Shown here in pieces: positions 11,001 through 22,695 of a stretch of DNA of 64,000 nt. The notes beneath the pieces are model-generated. The model had not been told where the DNA came from, did no database searches, and saw only the letters and a program-made list of their open reading frames with translations. Both the position numbers and the translations under genes were made by a program. Origin of the DNA: Cryptomeria japonica (lineage: Eukaryota > Streptophyta > Pinopsida > Cupressales > Cupressaceae); the NCBI RefSeq assembly GCF_030272615.1, contig NC_081411.1:187837949-187901948 (forward strand), given 5' to 3'. The first letter of the stretch is position 1. Every line of letters begins with the position of its first letter.

Positions 11001-11368
11001 GTAAGGATTCCTGCATCCTTATCTCCTATGATATTCTTAGGATCATGATTCATCTTGACATACTGAGGTATGGTCTTGATAGATTCCTCTTTCTTTTTTT
11101 CTTCATCCTCATCTCCATCAGTATCAACATCTACATCTACTGGTGTAAGAACTCTATTACTGGTACTCGGTTGACTAACAACCAGTTCCCATAAGGTTGC
11201 AACCGGTTCATTTACCACTTGCTCACTGCTAATTTCCTCAGTTTTCTCAGAGGATTCATCAACTCTTACATTGATGCTTTCCATAATTCTCTGAGTCCTC
11301 TTGTTGAAGAACTTGAGAGCTTTGCTCTTGGTGGAATATCCTAGGAATATTCCCTCATTACATTTCAC
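10982..11368 (-). pseudogene. copia B: integrase C-terminal region
   Basis: Open for 128 codons. It reads KCNEGIFLGYSTKSKALKFF, the end of the copia integrase C-terminal fold, then an acidic spacer rich in D and E (DVDVDTDGDEDEEKK) before RT. It is in the same frame as the domains on either side. Body A has lost this continuity through stops. Confidence 0.8.
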
Positions 11369-11500
11369 ATCAAATTTTCTCTGGTGTTCACTCCTCTTGA
11401 TGTAACATTTGCTACCAAAGACTCTAAAGTAGCTAACCAGAGGTATCTTACTGGTCCAATACTCATAAGGAGTTTTATCCCTACCTTTCTTGATGAGTAC

Positions 11501-12180
11501 TCAGTTCATTGTGTAGATTGCAGTGCTAACCGCTTCTCTCCAAAAGGTGTGAGCTACCTTTCCTTGAATCAACATGGTTCTAGCTGCTTCAACCATAGTC
11601 AAGTTATTCCTCTCTACTAGGCCATTCTGTTGTGGAGTTTGGGGGGCAGACAATTGCCTCTTGATGCCATGTTCTTCATAGTACTTGTTGAATTCACCAA
11701 AAGTGAATTCCCCTCCTTGATTAGTTCTCAGGCACTTGATCCTTTTACCGCTTTGCTTCTCCACTAATGCTCTAAAAGATTTAAACTTTACAAAGGCTTC
11801 AGACTTGTCTTTCAAGAATGTGACCCACATCATTCTTGAGCAGTCATTAGTGAGAATCATAAAATACCTATCACCCTACAGACTCCTAGTTTTCATAGGA
11901 CCACACAAATCAGTATGCACAAGATCAAGCAAGTTGTCAGCAGTGAAAGATTTACCTTTAAAGGTTGAGGAAGACATTTTCCCCAATTGACACTCTCTGC
12001 ACAAGGTATTATCTAGTTTGCTTAGCACTGACAACCCTCTAACTACCTTTATCTTACTGGCCTTGACAATGTTATCAAAGTTTACATGGTAGAGTCTCCT
12101 ATGCCATATCCAGCTATCCTCAAATTTAGCCATAAGACATGTACTTATATTTGCATTCAGATGAAATAGGTTACGTTTGG
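11501..12180 (-). pseudogene. copia B: integrase
   Basis: HHCC zinc block WHRRLYHVNFDNIV ... LCRECQLGK (about 12105-11985), first Asp in VHTDLCGPMK (about 11910), then a TAG where A reads CAG after the RS-L/V residues (about 11877). The catalytic core follows: ILTNDCSRMMWVTF, LRTNQGGEF and QTPQQNGLVERNN. The second catalytic Asp is Asn here (RTN for RTD), so strand transfer would be lost. Body A keeps Asp at this position. Confidence 0.88.
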
Positions 12181-12620
12181 TCTGCATGCCGGTGGCCACC
12201 AATTCACCATTCTTTCTTTTGATTCTGCAAACTCCATTCTTGAATTCAAGAGTGAGGCCACTGTCATTCAGTTGGGCAACACTCAGAAGGTTTTGTCTAA
12301 GACCATCAACCCAATACACATTGTCAACACTACTCTTTCCTTTCAGAGAGATGGACCCTCTGCCTTTGACCATGCATGGTGCATCGTTGCCAAAGCAAAC
12401 CACACCACCATCATACTCCTCCAAGGATAGAAACTTGCTTCAGTCACCAGTAATATGGTGAGAACAACCACTGTCAATGATCCACTTATTGGAATTATCA
12501 AACTGGGAGACAAGAGCCTTCTTGTCTGACACATCTTCCTTAATAGCAAGAAACACAATATCTTCATTTTCTTCATCCTCTGATTCTTCATCTGTGACAC
12601 CTTTATTAACTGCCAAAAAA
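12180..12620 (-). pseudogene. copia B: protease
   Basis: Retropepsin motif WIIDSGCSHHITGD at about 12490-12450, with the catalytic Asp intact, preceded by the acidic linker ESEDEENEDIVFLAIKEDV. It continues through VKGRGSISLKGKSSVDNVYW into the integrase. The same frame carries gag and RT. A TGA falls at about 12438 (SYL region), where the usual residue is Ser or Arg. Confidence 0.85.
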
Positions 12621-13519
12621 TAGTTTCTCTGGTTTCCTCCTTTGAATTTATTGAACCTTTTCGGTTTCTCCTTGTTGTCACCATTAGGACAGTCTACAGC
12701 AATATGTCCTATCCAGTTGCAAGAAAAGCATTTTAAAGGTAGCTTACCTTTGTATTTGCCGGTTCCTTTAGGAAGTTTCCAGGTAAGGAGAGATTCAAAT
12801 GCCATCAAAATCTCCTCATCATCCATTTCTATGCTCTGTCTTGGTTCACCACTAGTGCTAGCTTCCTTTCCTTTTCCTCATGGTATAGTAGAAGCTTTAA
12901 AAGCTGATTCAAACTTTTGAACACTGCCATCAAAACTATTTAGCTCATAGGCTATCAACTTTGCTATGATGAAGTCCAAGGATACCTTTGTCTTGTCTAT
13001 TGATCTCAACTCCTGAATAGTAGCAACCCTTATTGCATAGACTGACAATAGGGATCTCAGGACTTTGCTTACCATAGTGGAGTCTTCTATTTTACCACCT
13101 ACACTCTTGATATCTCCAACAATGGTTTTGATTCTTATTCCATATTGTTGAATGGTGTCACCTTCAACCATCTGCATATCTTCAAACTTCCCTCTCAAGC
13201 TTTCTTCCTTAGCCTATTTTACATGCTCATCACTGCCATAGATATTTTCAAGAGTATCCTATACCTCTTTGGGATTTACCTTGTCCTAAACATCAATAAA
13301 CTCAATTTCAGATAAAATACTAATTAGGGCTTCCATGACTTGCCCATTTTCCTGTATCTCTCTCTTTTGGTCATCAGTGAGAGTACCGGTAGGGGCAACA
13401 TAGACATTCTCAACATAGCTCCAGTGTTGAGCACCCATGCTTCTGATGTATATCTTCATCTTGTCTTTCCATATACTGAAATTTTCCCTGTTAAACTTTG
13501 GACCTTCCCTCTTCATCAT
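12620..13519 (-). pseudogene. copia B: gag
   Basis: Starts MMKREGPKFNRENFSIWK at 13519 with the same blocks as A, followed by the UBN2-like middle (MRGKFEDMQMVEGDTIQQYG, VLRSLLSVYAIRVATIQELR) and an intact CCHC zinc knuckle CFSCNWIGHIAVDC. TAG codons replace CAG (about 13285) and TGG (about 13260) that A preserves. The TAG after VK near 13216 is shared with A. Confidence 0.88.
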
Positions 13520-13576
13520 TTGACTGGGATCTTTACCTCAAGTGGTTAAGCTTATAACATAGAGGACCTAGAGGAT

Positions 13577-13588
13577 GCTCTGATACCA
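13577..13588 (-). other. primer binding site of body B (Met-tRNA)
   Basis: Minus-strand tggtatcagagc, a perfect match to the plant initiator Met-tRNA primer site, two bases from the LTR end at 13591. Confidence 0.92.
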
Positions 13589-13590
13589 AT

Positions 13591-15106
13591 TGATAAGTCA
13601 ATGATGAGCGAATAGTACCAAATCGGTACTGAGAGGGGGGGGGTGAATCAGTATAGGCAAAAATATAGTCCAAAACCAATTTGATAGCAAACACTTCAAA
13701 TGACTAGTAGACAATGATACTGGTTTGATATAGAGTGCAACCGGTAAAGCGAAGAATGTCTGAGTCAAGCATTAACTAGTTACTCACTTAGCTTTTCACT
13801 TAGCTTGAGACTACACTACCATTTCACCCTTATGCATAAATAGGCAATCTATCATCAGACCACAATAACAACTAGTTCAACATGTTTTATTGATAGGCAT
13901 AAAACATAGAACCATCATATGCTTGACAGACAATAGAAAAGCATCACACATGACAAACATATTTTTCACGTGGAAACCCAACTAGGAAAACCCACGATGG
14001 GAATGAATACCCTCAAGATATTTTTGAACTCTTTAGAAGTCTGCTTTGTTAGAAGTCTTGTCCGATTAGAGACATTACAATAGGTTCTGCTAGGAACTGA
14101 TCTTGTTAGGGATCACCTAGTAGAGGGATGTCTACAATACCCGGTTAAGGGTTAAACCCTATTAAAGGTTAACTTGTTAGAAGATTTCAAGAACTCAATA
14201 GCTAAAGGATTCTAAACTCAGTAGCTTTGAATTACCCTGTTAAAGGATTTTCAACAAGCCAGTTAAGGCTACCCTATTAAGGGATTTTCTGGCTGTTGAG
14301 GTGGTTAGAGATCAATAGGTATTACAATGATCTGATAACAACGCTCCATGCCAATGCAGATCTACTTAAGCTCCTCTTCACCTTCTACACTTACACTATG
14401 CAGGTATCACTTCTCTCCTTTTTGGTTTGACAAGAATCACATATCCCTTCTCTTGGATACACACACAACTTTTGCTGACAACCTTAGAAAGAGACACAAC
14501 ATTGACCTTATAGGAAAATAGATAGGTCAGTAGCATAAACCCTAAACCCTAAACCTGTTAGGTTAAGGAATCCAGACGGTTCAATCTTGCTTGTTGAGCA
14601 CATTGCATTAAATGCAGCATATCTTGATCCAAACTCAAGACATTCTCCATCGTCTATTTCCACCGATTTTATGGCGGCTGATAACCCATCACATGTTGTC
14701 ACCATTTTATAGACTTCCTACATTCCTGAGGTAGATAGGAACAATCTCCCTCATGCAAGATCCTTTACGCACATAGGCTTATGTGGCAACACAATCTATT
14801 CTTCTTTATAATGCTAACTCATCACACAATATCATCGGTTGAGCCACACAGGCTTGAAGCACATCAACCGGAAACCCTAAAGTTGAGACTACAAATTGGT
14901 AGTCATACAATACTTCCATATGCCGGTTCCCATAACTATATGTCGGTTCATCATGAACAAGCACACCGCTTCACTTTGGCACAAATATCGGTTCATAGTG
15001 TTATACCAGTTCTCACATATGCCGGTTCACACCTCTTCAACATATTGACATCATTGACAACATACAATGTCATTATGTCCTTATAGCAGTTCACATAATG
15101 CCAACA
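13591..15106 (-). repeat. copia LTR 3 (5' LTR of body B)
   Basis: About 1.5 kb, TG...CA. TATA box at 14704-14712, telobox run at 14537-14555. The right outer end of the array, followed by target-site atttt. Confidence 0.9.
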
Positions 15107-16395
15107 ATTTTCACATCATTTCAAAGAGTGACAAAATGTATACACATAAAAATTGGCTATGAGCAATTAAATAAATATTATATATTTATTTAATAATTGA
15201 TCTTCTATTAAAAAGTTAATTTGAAAAGATTAAGTTTTATAATTCATTTTCGTGTCTTTCTATTAATTAATATTTTATTAATTAATTCATCTATCCTATT
15301 CCTCTAATTCATTAAATATCTAATATTTAATTATCCTATTCTTCTAATTAATTAAATATCTAATATTTAATTAACCTATTCTTCTAATTAACTAAATATC
15401 TAATATTTGATTATTCTTTTAACCAAGTTATTTAAATACCTAATATTTAATTATCTCCTCCAAACACTTAAATATCCAATATTTAATAGTTATTCTCCTA
15501 TCCTATAGTCTCAAATATTAAATAATTCCTAAATTATTTAATCTTTCTTATCCAACTCACCCTCCATCTCCACTTCATCTTCTCTTTGCCAACTCATCAA
15601 AGATGTGGCTAAGAAAATTAATATTTCTTAAATATTAATTTATCATTTATCTCCAACTTCCAAACTTAACGAAAATTTTGTGCGTACACATATTTCATAC
15701 CCATTTCCTATATTCTCTTCAACACCCCCTACATCTTAGGAAGGACTTGAGTCCACTTGTCCTCTCATGCCTAAATTTCCTCCAACCATCCTTGGATTCC
15801 CTTAGTCAGCAACCCAGTCAAGTTGAGATGAGCGACACTTGTCCTCTCCTTCACCTTTGCTCACAACCATTCTAATCTACAGATCTGATCACGACCATTG
15901 ATCTAAGCCACATCATCTTATCCTCTCAAAGTCTATTAAATCAAGAGCTTTAGTTGAGAGAGTTAATCTTCAAGTTAGATTTCAAGAGGCTTCAAGTGCA
16001 TTTTACAAGCTAATCATATGCATCCATGAGTTTTAGTTTTGAAGCAAATAGCAATAGAAATTATCATATAGCATTTTAGCATAACCATGTAGTATTTGCA
16101 TATCATAGCATCAGTTAACTACAAGTTATCAGTCCATTCATCATATGCCATCTTGGAAGCTATCAGTGCATTGTCTGAGAGAACACCATCTACAACCAAG
16201 AACAGTGGAGTTAGGACACAATGAGACATAAGCCATGAAGGTAATATTAATATTTTATTTTAATATGTATTTCATGTAGTTTCATTGGTTGAATTTGGAT
16301 TTCCTATATGCATTTCAATTTTTATTTTGTGAAACTAACTTATTGCAGGTAACATTTTGAGGATGAAATTGAAGCTCACACAGATCTCATGTCGG
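15107..16395. other. older repeat flank, right side of copia array
   Basis: AT-rich, no coding signal. At 15290-15500 a motif of the form taaatatctaatatttaatta recurs four to five times with spacers. The region 15550-16350 has the look of an LTR leader (CT-rich patch, then gcag/gtaac near 16345), but I cannot place its ends. Probably the same old element as 1293-1762. Confidence 0.45.
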
Positions 16396-16869
16396 CTCAA
16401 GAACCTTGATACAATTTCCTAGGTTCAGTGAATCTAGACAATCTTCTTGAACATGACACAAATTTCTGCCAAAGTATTGGTTGGTGGTAACACATCACAA
16501 CCGGTGATAACTCATCACACAAATTGGGAAACCAGTTTGAACACTGATACTGTCTGAGTGTTGACCACATCAAACTCAAAGACTGATTGTCTCCATGTGC
16601 CTCCTTGTCTCTCAACATTGCATCTTGAAATTGGTAATAGTGGATCTGACCAAAACTAATTGTCTTAACTACATGTACCGGTTTAGACACCTTCATACTA
16701 GTTAGACTTACTCTATACATATGATATCGGTTTACATTACAAAGACTTAATAGCAATACCAGTTTGACCTAACTGGTATACAAAGATGGCTATGACAATC
16801 AAAACATATGTGTGCCATCAATGACAACACATAAAGTCATCAGATACAAAAATCATCATAATGCCAACA
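16396..16869 (-). mobile_element. truncated LTR related to the A/B copia family
   Basis: Its right end cataatgccaaca matches the LTR end of the A/B family, and it is preceded by catcaatgacaacacataaa, as in those LTRs. Similar ccggt words occur inside. The left (U5) end is not recognisable and no polypurine tract follows, so this is a solo or truncated LTR. Confidence 0.6.
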
Positions 16870-19043
16870 TGTCTATTTGGAAAGACAATACCTCGTATGA
16901 GATGTATTTAATTTCATAATAGTGATGCTTGTATGTAAGTTCATATTTGTAATTGCTATGTTATTATTCCTAAAAAGTACATGCCAAGTGTATTTTAGTG
17001 ATGTGTATTTTATGGTGTCACTTGACACTTGTGTTGTGTGTGAGTTGGAAATGACATGTCCTTTGGAGGGAATTTGTTAAAGCCAATGTACTTTTCAAAT
17101 ATCTTGTTGTGGTCCCAAAGATAGCTTGGTTACAGAGTCTTTAATTTGGTCAAATCAAGTTTGACCCGTAGACAAACTTTAAGTGGGTTTTTGGGGGGTC
17201 AAACTAACTCTTATAGTTGAGTTTAGGTCACTTTTGAAGGTCCGCTTGATATACCCATGGGTAAGAAGCATTTTTATCCATGTGACCACTCACATTTGGT
17301 TGTAGAGTCGCTTCAAAAGTTGATTTTTCAAGATGGACGAAAATCAACTTTTGGAAGATTGACCTTGGGTAGACAACCTTTCCTTTTTGTGTTTAACTAC
17401 TCTTCCTCATCTTGCAACCACCTTTATCAATTCCATTTTTAGAAACCATATAAGAGGTTGGAAAGACAAACTTATGGGAGCTCACATCCTTTCCAAGGAA
17501 GTTGGAAAGTGTGAGGAGAGCCTACATAAGGGTTATTTCCAAACTTGGGACTTTGATCACCGACTCTCCAATCTTGGAGACAAGTTTGTATTGGATTTGG
17601 AATTTTTAGAATATAATTTTGGCTAAGTAAGGAGATTGGAAGGGAATTGGGTAGTTCTTCTTCAACCCACATACCGTAGCTGAAGTTAAGGTTGGTGATA
17701 TCCCTTCCCAAGTATTTAATTGCATTCATGTTGTGTGAGGGTAAAATATGAAATTGTTGTAAGATGAATGTGTTTCTATGTTCTTGAAGTTAAGTTCTTG
17801 AATTGTTTTAGTTATTTTATTTTGGATTTCTTGTTGTTGTATATGGGATTTAAGACTAAACTCACCCCTGGGAGGGAAAAGTAGTCTTGGGGTGGAGGTT
17901 TTCTAGGATAGTCTAAAAGTGTAGAGTCTCTCTTCTAGGAAGAGAGGGATAAAAATGGATCTAATATCCTTGCTGCTATATATATATTTTTTTTTGTATA
18001 ACATTTGGGGGTCATAAGGGGAGTTTTGGCTTGAAGCCTTTGGGGGTCATAAGGTATGTTTTTGGTCATGTGTGAGACCAAGTAGAAGGTTATTTTAGCC
18101 TTGTGAAGGAATTTGAATATAATGGTTTATTGCAGATCTCCCCTTAGATTTTGGTCCACCTTCACCCCATTGTATTGAGTCACTTGGTGACTATGTGCAA
18201 GCCTGGGGTTGGGACTTATTGTTGAAATGTTTTCCTTGTAAACTCTATATTTTGTATGTGAGTGGTTGAGCATGTGTGTAACTTGTTTGGTTCTTGGTTC
18301 TCCTAGCTTGGGGGTGACCTCTTGAAGACCTAGGTTGGGAGCTGAGCCTCCATGGTCACAACCAAAGGAGTTATTTTAACTGCAGGTCTGCAAATTGGTT
18401 GAAAAGCTAAAGGAAAACAAAGTCCCTATACGGCTATTTGAGGATTAGTGTAAAAGAGTTCATACATGTTTATTTTTAGATTTTCTTTCCTCTTATGTAT
18501 TCAAGGGAATTTTGGAAAAGATTTTATTCCCCTCATTCTACTATTGAGTTCTCAAAAGGAAACTATGCAAAAAAAATGTAATTGTTTGTTAAGCTCTTTT
18601 CATATCTTGCAAGGAAAAAGAGTTAAGATTGTCATTATGTATTCAGCTGTAAACTCCAATGTTAGAATGAAAATAAAGTTGAAAGGGTCTCACTTCTCAA
18701 ATGATTAAGTAGCTAAGTTTTAGATTATAGTAGTTAAGTTTCAGATTACATGTAACCTGTATCTTGCCTTAACCTGCATTCTAGATATAGCAAGTTATTC
18801 TTGTAAAAATAAGAGAAAAAAAATATTTACATTTTTCTGTTTTATATTCTTAGTTTTGCAACAAGGAAGAGATCTTCTATTTTTTCATTTTATCATTTTA
18901 TGACTTGTAGAAAGTTAGATTGAAAAACTAAGTTAGATAGTTCATAAATAAAAACAAATTGTTATAGAAACTAATCCTGCATCTTTAATCAAGTATGAAC
19001 ATATGGGTTAAGTGCTTAGAACATTATATTGTAACTAATGTTT

Positions 19044-19046
<3 letters not shown>

Positions 19047-19090
<44 letters not shown>
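19047..19090. repeat. (AT)n microsatellite
   Basis: About 22 uninterrupted AT units. Confidence 0.95.
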
Positions 19091-19095
<5 letters not shown>

Positions 19096-19229
19096 CAGAC
19101 TATACTTTCTGGTTTATAGAAATTAAACTAGAATGTAAAAATCAGAATGTAGAATAGACAGAAACATAACTTCATTCTATTAATCATTACAATGCAAATA
19201 GAAGGGTGTTTGTTTTCATTTACATATAT

Positions 19230-19697
19230 ATAGGGGAAGAGCACCAATGGATATCATAGTTCCAATAACCATCACCTTATTGTCATGTTGACCCCCCAAT
19301 AGCCATCATAGTGAAAACACCATTAATAAATTTGTTCTGTACCAATAGCTGATTATTTTTTGTAATTAATTGGCCCATTTGTGCACCACTATTGGAACAT
19401 TTGTGCACCACTATTGCGACATTTGTCAACAAGTACTAGTGATTTTTGGTTGATAGTTACTGGAACATCTTTAGTTAGGTATCAAGCAACACTTTGAAAT
19501 GTGTACTTTTTGACCTTTGTGCGCATAATTGATTCCACAATGTGCATCGTTACTACCCAGAAGCTAGATCAATAGCTATAGGCAGTTAAGTCGCATATGA
19601 AGACAACTAAAAATAAAATAAAAAAATCCAATGTACCGTTTAGGATGTGTGGGTGCCTGAAGTTAGCTATGACGACTACTGGTGCTCTTCCCCTATA
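19230..19697. mobile_element. MITE-like element, about 470 bp
   Basis: Near-perfect terminal inverted repeats: left ataggggaagagcacca (19230-19246), and the right end tggtgctcttcccctat (19680-19696) is its reverse complement. Weaker pairing extends to about 30 bp (tcatag in both arms). Flanked by TA-rich target (TATA on each side), consistent with TA duplication. No coding capacity. An internal direct repeat, catttgtgcaccactattg, lies near 19375-19420. It is absent from repeat G copy 2. Superfamily undetermined. Confidence 0.8.
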
Positions 19698-19827
19698 TAT
19701 ATAACTATATATAAATACCAATTTGCATATATAAAAAAAGGTATACTTTGCTTTTATTTTAAATAAATAATAAGTTTCATATTTAAACTGTGAGTATATA
19801 CCCTGTGTATATCTAAAAAAAAAATAC

Positions 19828-20022
19828 ATAGAAATATACATATACATATACATATACATGTATATATATATGTACATATACATGTACATATATATATATG
19901 TACATATACATGTACATATACATGTATATGTATATATGTATGTACATATACATGTATATGTATATACATATATACATATACATGTATATGTACATGTATA
20001 TGTATATGTATACATATATATT
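19828..20022. repeat. alternating (TATACATG)n purine-pyrimidine tract
   Basis: About 190 bp made almost only of tata, cata and gtac words. It is close to perfect alternation of purine and pyrimidine and locally self-complementary. Apparent Tyr/Ile/Met-rich reading frames here are by-products of the repeat. Confidence 0.9.
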
Positions 20023-20047
20023 CAATTTAATAAAATAATATGCTGGT

Positions 20048-20230
20048 AACTGTTTTGAGAAACAATGTCTATATTTTATATGTATATATATCCATGCATT
20101 TTCTTTAAAATATATATTTTATATGTATATATATCCATGCATTTTCTTTAAAATATATATATATATATATTTTAAAGAAAATGCATGGATATATATACAT
20201 ATAAAATATAGACATTGTTTCTCAAAACAG

Positions 20231-20232
<2 letters not shown>
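20048..20232. repeat. long inverted repeat (hairpin)
   Basis: Left arm from aactgttttgagaaacaatg (20048) and right arm ending cattgtttctcaaaacagtt (20232) pair over about 65 bp, through ccatgcattttctttaaaat / attttaaagaaaatgcatgg. The left arm contains a tandem duplication of about 44 bp that the right arm lacks. An AT loop sits at the centre and a TA microsatellite (20233-20265) follows. Confidence 0.9.
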
Positions 20233-20267
<35 letters not shown>

Positions 20268-20340
20268 AACTTGTTGTATTTCAAAAATCCGAATTAGGGT
20301 AAATGTATTATATATATATATGATAAACTAAACAAGAAAA

Positions 20341-21263
20341 AAAATATCGACTGTGCATGTCATTGTTGGGGGTTATACCCTAGCGGTGGTGGGCCGCAAC
20401 CCACATAGGTGGGTCGAAGCCTGCTTGTGTAGGCCATGAACCACCCAGGTGGGGGGCACGACCTGCCAACGGTGTCACCCAAACATGACCCCACCATCCC
20501 CTCCATACAAACCCTGCAAGCTCCCCTCCGCCTATGTTTCAAATCCTGCTGCCACCTAGCTAGTATCGTATCCGCCGATGAGCCGACCCTGCAACAAACA
20601 AAAGTATGAAATGTGTTAGGGTTTTTCCATCATAATATAAAGATAATAAAAAAAAGAGGATGCTTAATTTTAGGGTTAGTAAAAGAATAAAGTATTAAGG
20701 GGGAGCTGGAATTCTTTTGAAATTTGAAATGAAGTGAATTGGGGAAAGCCCCATTTATTTTTAAATAAGTAAAATTTTTAATAGGGATCATGTTAATTTA
20801 ATAGGGAATTTGTTTTCTAAAGGATTTGTGTTTTAATATGGAATTTTTTTAATGGAAATTATTAAATGGACGTTTTATTTTGTAAGGAAGGGGTATTTCA
20901 ATTATAAATGGCTATTTAAAATTCTTAATGGAGTAATTTAATTGTAAAGGGATTATTTAAACCTTTAAGAGGATTAGATAGCTATAATGAATGATTTATC
21001 TTCTAGACAATAATATTAATGATTTAGTTAACTTAAAGACATTTGAGAACTTTACATTTATTTGCCTAATTAATTAATAATAATACAATGAAATTGTATT
21101 AATGTTAATTTAATGAATTTTTGGAAATATTTAAATATTATAAGGAAATAATACTGACTCTAAATCTATTCAAAAATTGAAGATGGCTTATTGAGAGAAA
21201 TAATATATTATTAAATTGTTTTGAATTCATAGGTTTAAATTATTCAGCCTTAGTTAATAGGAA
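20341..21263 (+). mobile_element. gypsy element H: probable left part of its 5' LTR
   Basis: A GC-rich patch (20357-20600) then AT-rich sequence up to the exact insertion site of element D (aggaa, 21259-21263). It resumes at 31565. Its start is not defined. It is assigned to H because the continuation ends in an LTR-like catcaca next to a Met-tRNA primer site at 31825. Confidence 0.5.
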
Positions 21264-22681
21264 TGTAGATAGGAATCTGGAAATCATCAAAGCAATTGGA
21301 ATTTAAACTAGTTCAATCACGAAAAACTAAATTGCAATGACAAATCCTAATTACATTCAATAAAGATGCATAAAAAACAAGACATTCAATTCAAATGCAA
21401 ACCATCGCAAATGTGAATATCTCCTCCAGAATTCTCCATTGTCCTTCTTTCTCCTTCAAATAGCTTTGTTTTGTGGATCTCACCTTCAAGTGCATAAGTA
21501 TAATGTGAAAGCAAGATTGACAAGATGAGAAGATAGCATAAGGGTACTAGAAGCGTGATTGATTCGACCAGGGATTCAAAAAATGTGATTAATTCGGATC
21601 TTTGATTGAAGAAATTCATCCAATTTATAGACAAATTGGAAATATGACAAGATTAGCATGAAGAGATTTGAAAGGAAATTTCAAATCAAGAATGACAAAT
21701 ATGACAAATTGTGACAAAATTGACACTTTCTATGCGAAATTGATTGATTGATAATTATGACAAATTATGACAAATTACTATGCAAGAATTATGACAAGAA
21801 TTTGAAATAGAAATAGACATTTAGGAATTTAAGAGAAATTAGAAAATTAGGTTAGAAATGATGACTTGGAAATTAGGAAATTGATGAAAATTAGGTAAAT
21901 TAATTAATAATTTTTCATTCATTAATTAATTTGCAAAAAGAGGAGGAATTAATTAGCCAATTAAATAAATATTTAATTGTGACAAGAAGACTTAGGATAG
22001 ATAAATAAATTATTTAACCTATAAAGAAAATGGAGAGAAAATGACAATCAAGATTAAATGAATAAATCATAAAACCTCGAAGATGAATTAGAAATGCAAG
22101 GACAACAATTAGGTCTTGATGTAGGATCGATTTGATAATGATTTTGACTTGATAAAAGACCAATGTTGATAAATGATTTGATTGATAAATGCACCAATTG
22201 ACGAGGAACAATGACTATTTGATCCAAATTGACATGATTGAGAAGGACGACGATCAATGACAAATTGATTGCAAAATAACAAGATTGAAAATGAGAACGA
22301 TAGATGACAAATCAATCGCAAAATGACGAGATTGAAAATGACAATGATCGATGACAAATCAATCGCAAGATGACAAGATTGAAAAGAGGACAAAACCCTA
22401 ATTAGGATTGACGATGTCCAAAATGATGACAAATGAACATGCACATTGATGCGACAGGAGAAGATCAACCAAAATCATGACTGAAGATTGTTATCGACAA
22501 GACCAAATTCGAAAGTGAGACAAATGAAGAATGTAGAAGAAGGACTCAATGCTCGCAAATGATAAAGACTAAGTGCGTAACATAGGAGAAATGTTAATGT
22601 GACACATAAACCCTGAAATAAGGCAATGCGCAAATGTTAAAATATGACTCCGCGAGCGTTGACCAGTTTTAGACATCTACA
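21264..22681 (-). repeat. element D 3' LTR
   Basis: 1,418 bp. Eight differences from the other LTR in the first 155 bp, mostly transitions. Rich in gatgacaaat / gatcgatgacaaatc words near 22230-22400. TATA box (minus) at 21622-21630. Confidence 0.9.
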
Positions 22682-22695
22682 TTTTGCCCCTCTTT
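22682..22695 (-). other. element D polypurine tract
   Basis: Minus-strand aaagaggggcaaaa directly before the LTR start TGTAGA. Confidence 0.8.

Larger units (their letters stand above)
1763..15106 (-). mobile_element. Ty1/copia tandem array: LTR-A-LTR-B-LTR
   Basis: Three direct LTR copies (1763-3269, 7650-9180, 13591-15106) flank two homologous gag-pol bodies, A and B, both read on the minus strand. The middle LTR is at once the 5' LTR of A and the 3' LTR of B. Outer flanks are gtttt (1758-1762) and atttt (15107-15111), a 5-bp target duplication with one mismatch. No separate duplication surrounds the middle LTR. The bodies are order PR-INT-RT-RNase H, typical of copia, and share several lesions. 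The simplest history is one insertion followed by unequal recombination between LTRs. Both bodies are dead. Confidence 0.88.
16870..20340. repeat. dispersed repeat family G, copy 1
   Basis: Collinear with 53527-54654 plus 61315-62527. Shared blocks: tgtctattt...gacaa at the start, gtcacttgacacttgtgttg, ggtcaaactaactc, gaaagtgtgaggagagcc, gtgtagagtctctcttct, ggtcataaggggag, agcctccatggtca. Both copies end in an AT-rich tail with atgtaaactg/gagtatag. No protein motif is recognised. It could be a long LTR or a non-coding derivative. Copy 1 carries the MITE-like insert at 19230. Confidence 0.7.

Noticed and set aside
17257-17729. Small genes in repeat G
   Set aside because: Frames on both strands are not conserved in copy 2 (54000-54300), which has stops and shifts there.
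19569-20049. Tyr/Ile/Met-rich reading frames on both strands
   Set aside because: They are translations of the alternating TACATA/TATATG repeat, present in several frames at once.
22014-22468. Ser/Ile-rich minus-strand frames
   Set aside because: Part of the D LTR, repeated in the other LTR (30897-31327) with differing breaks; composition reflects gatgacaaat repeats.
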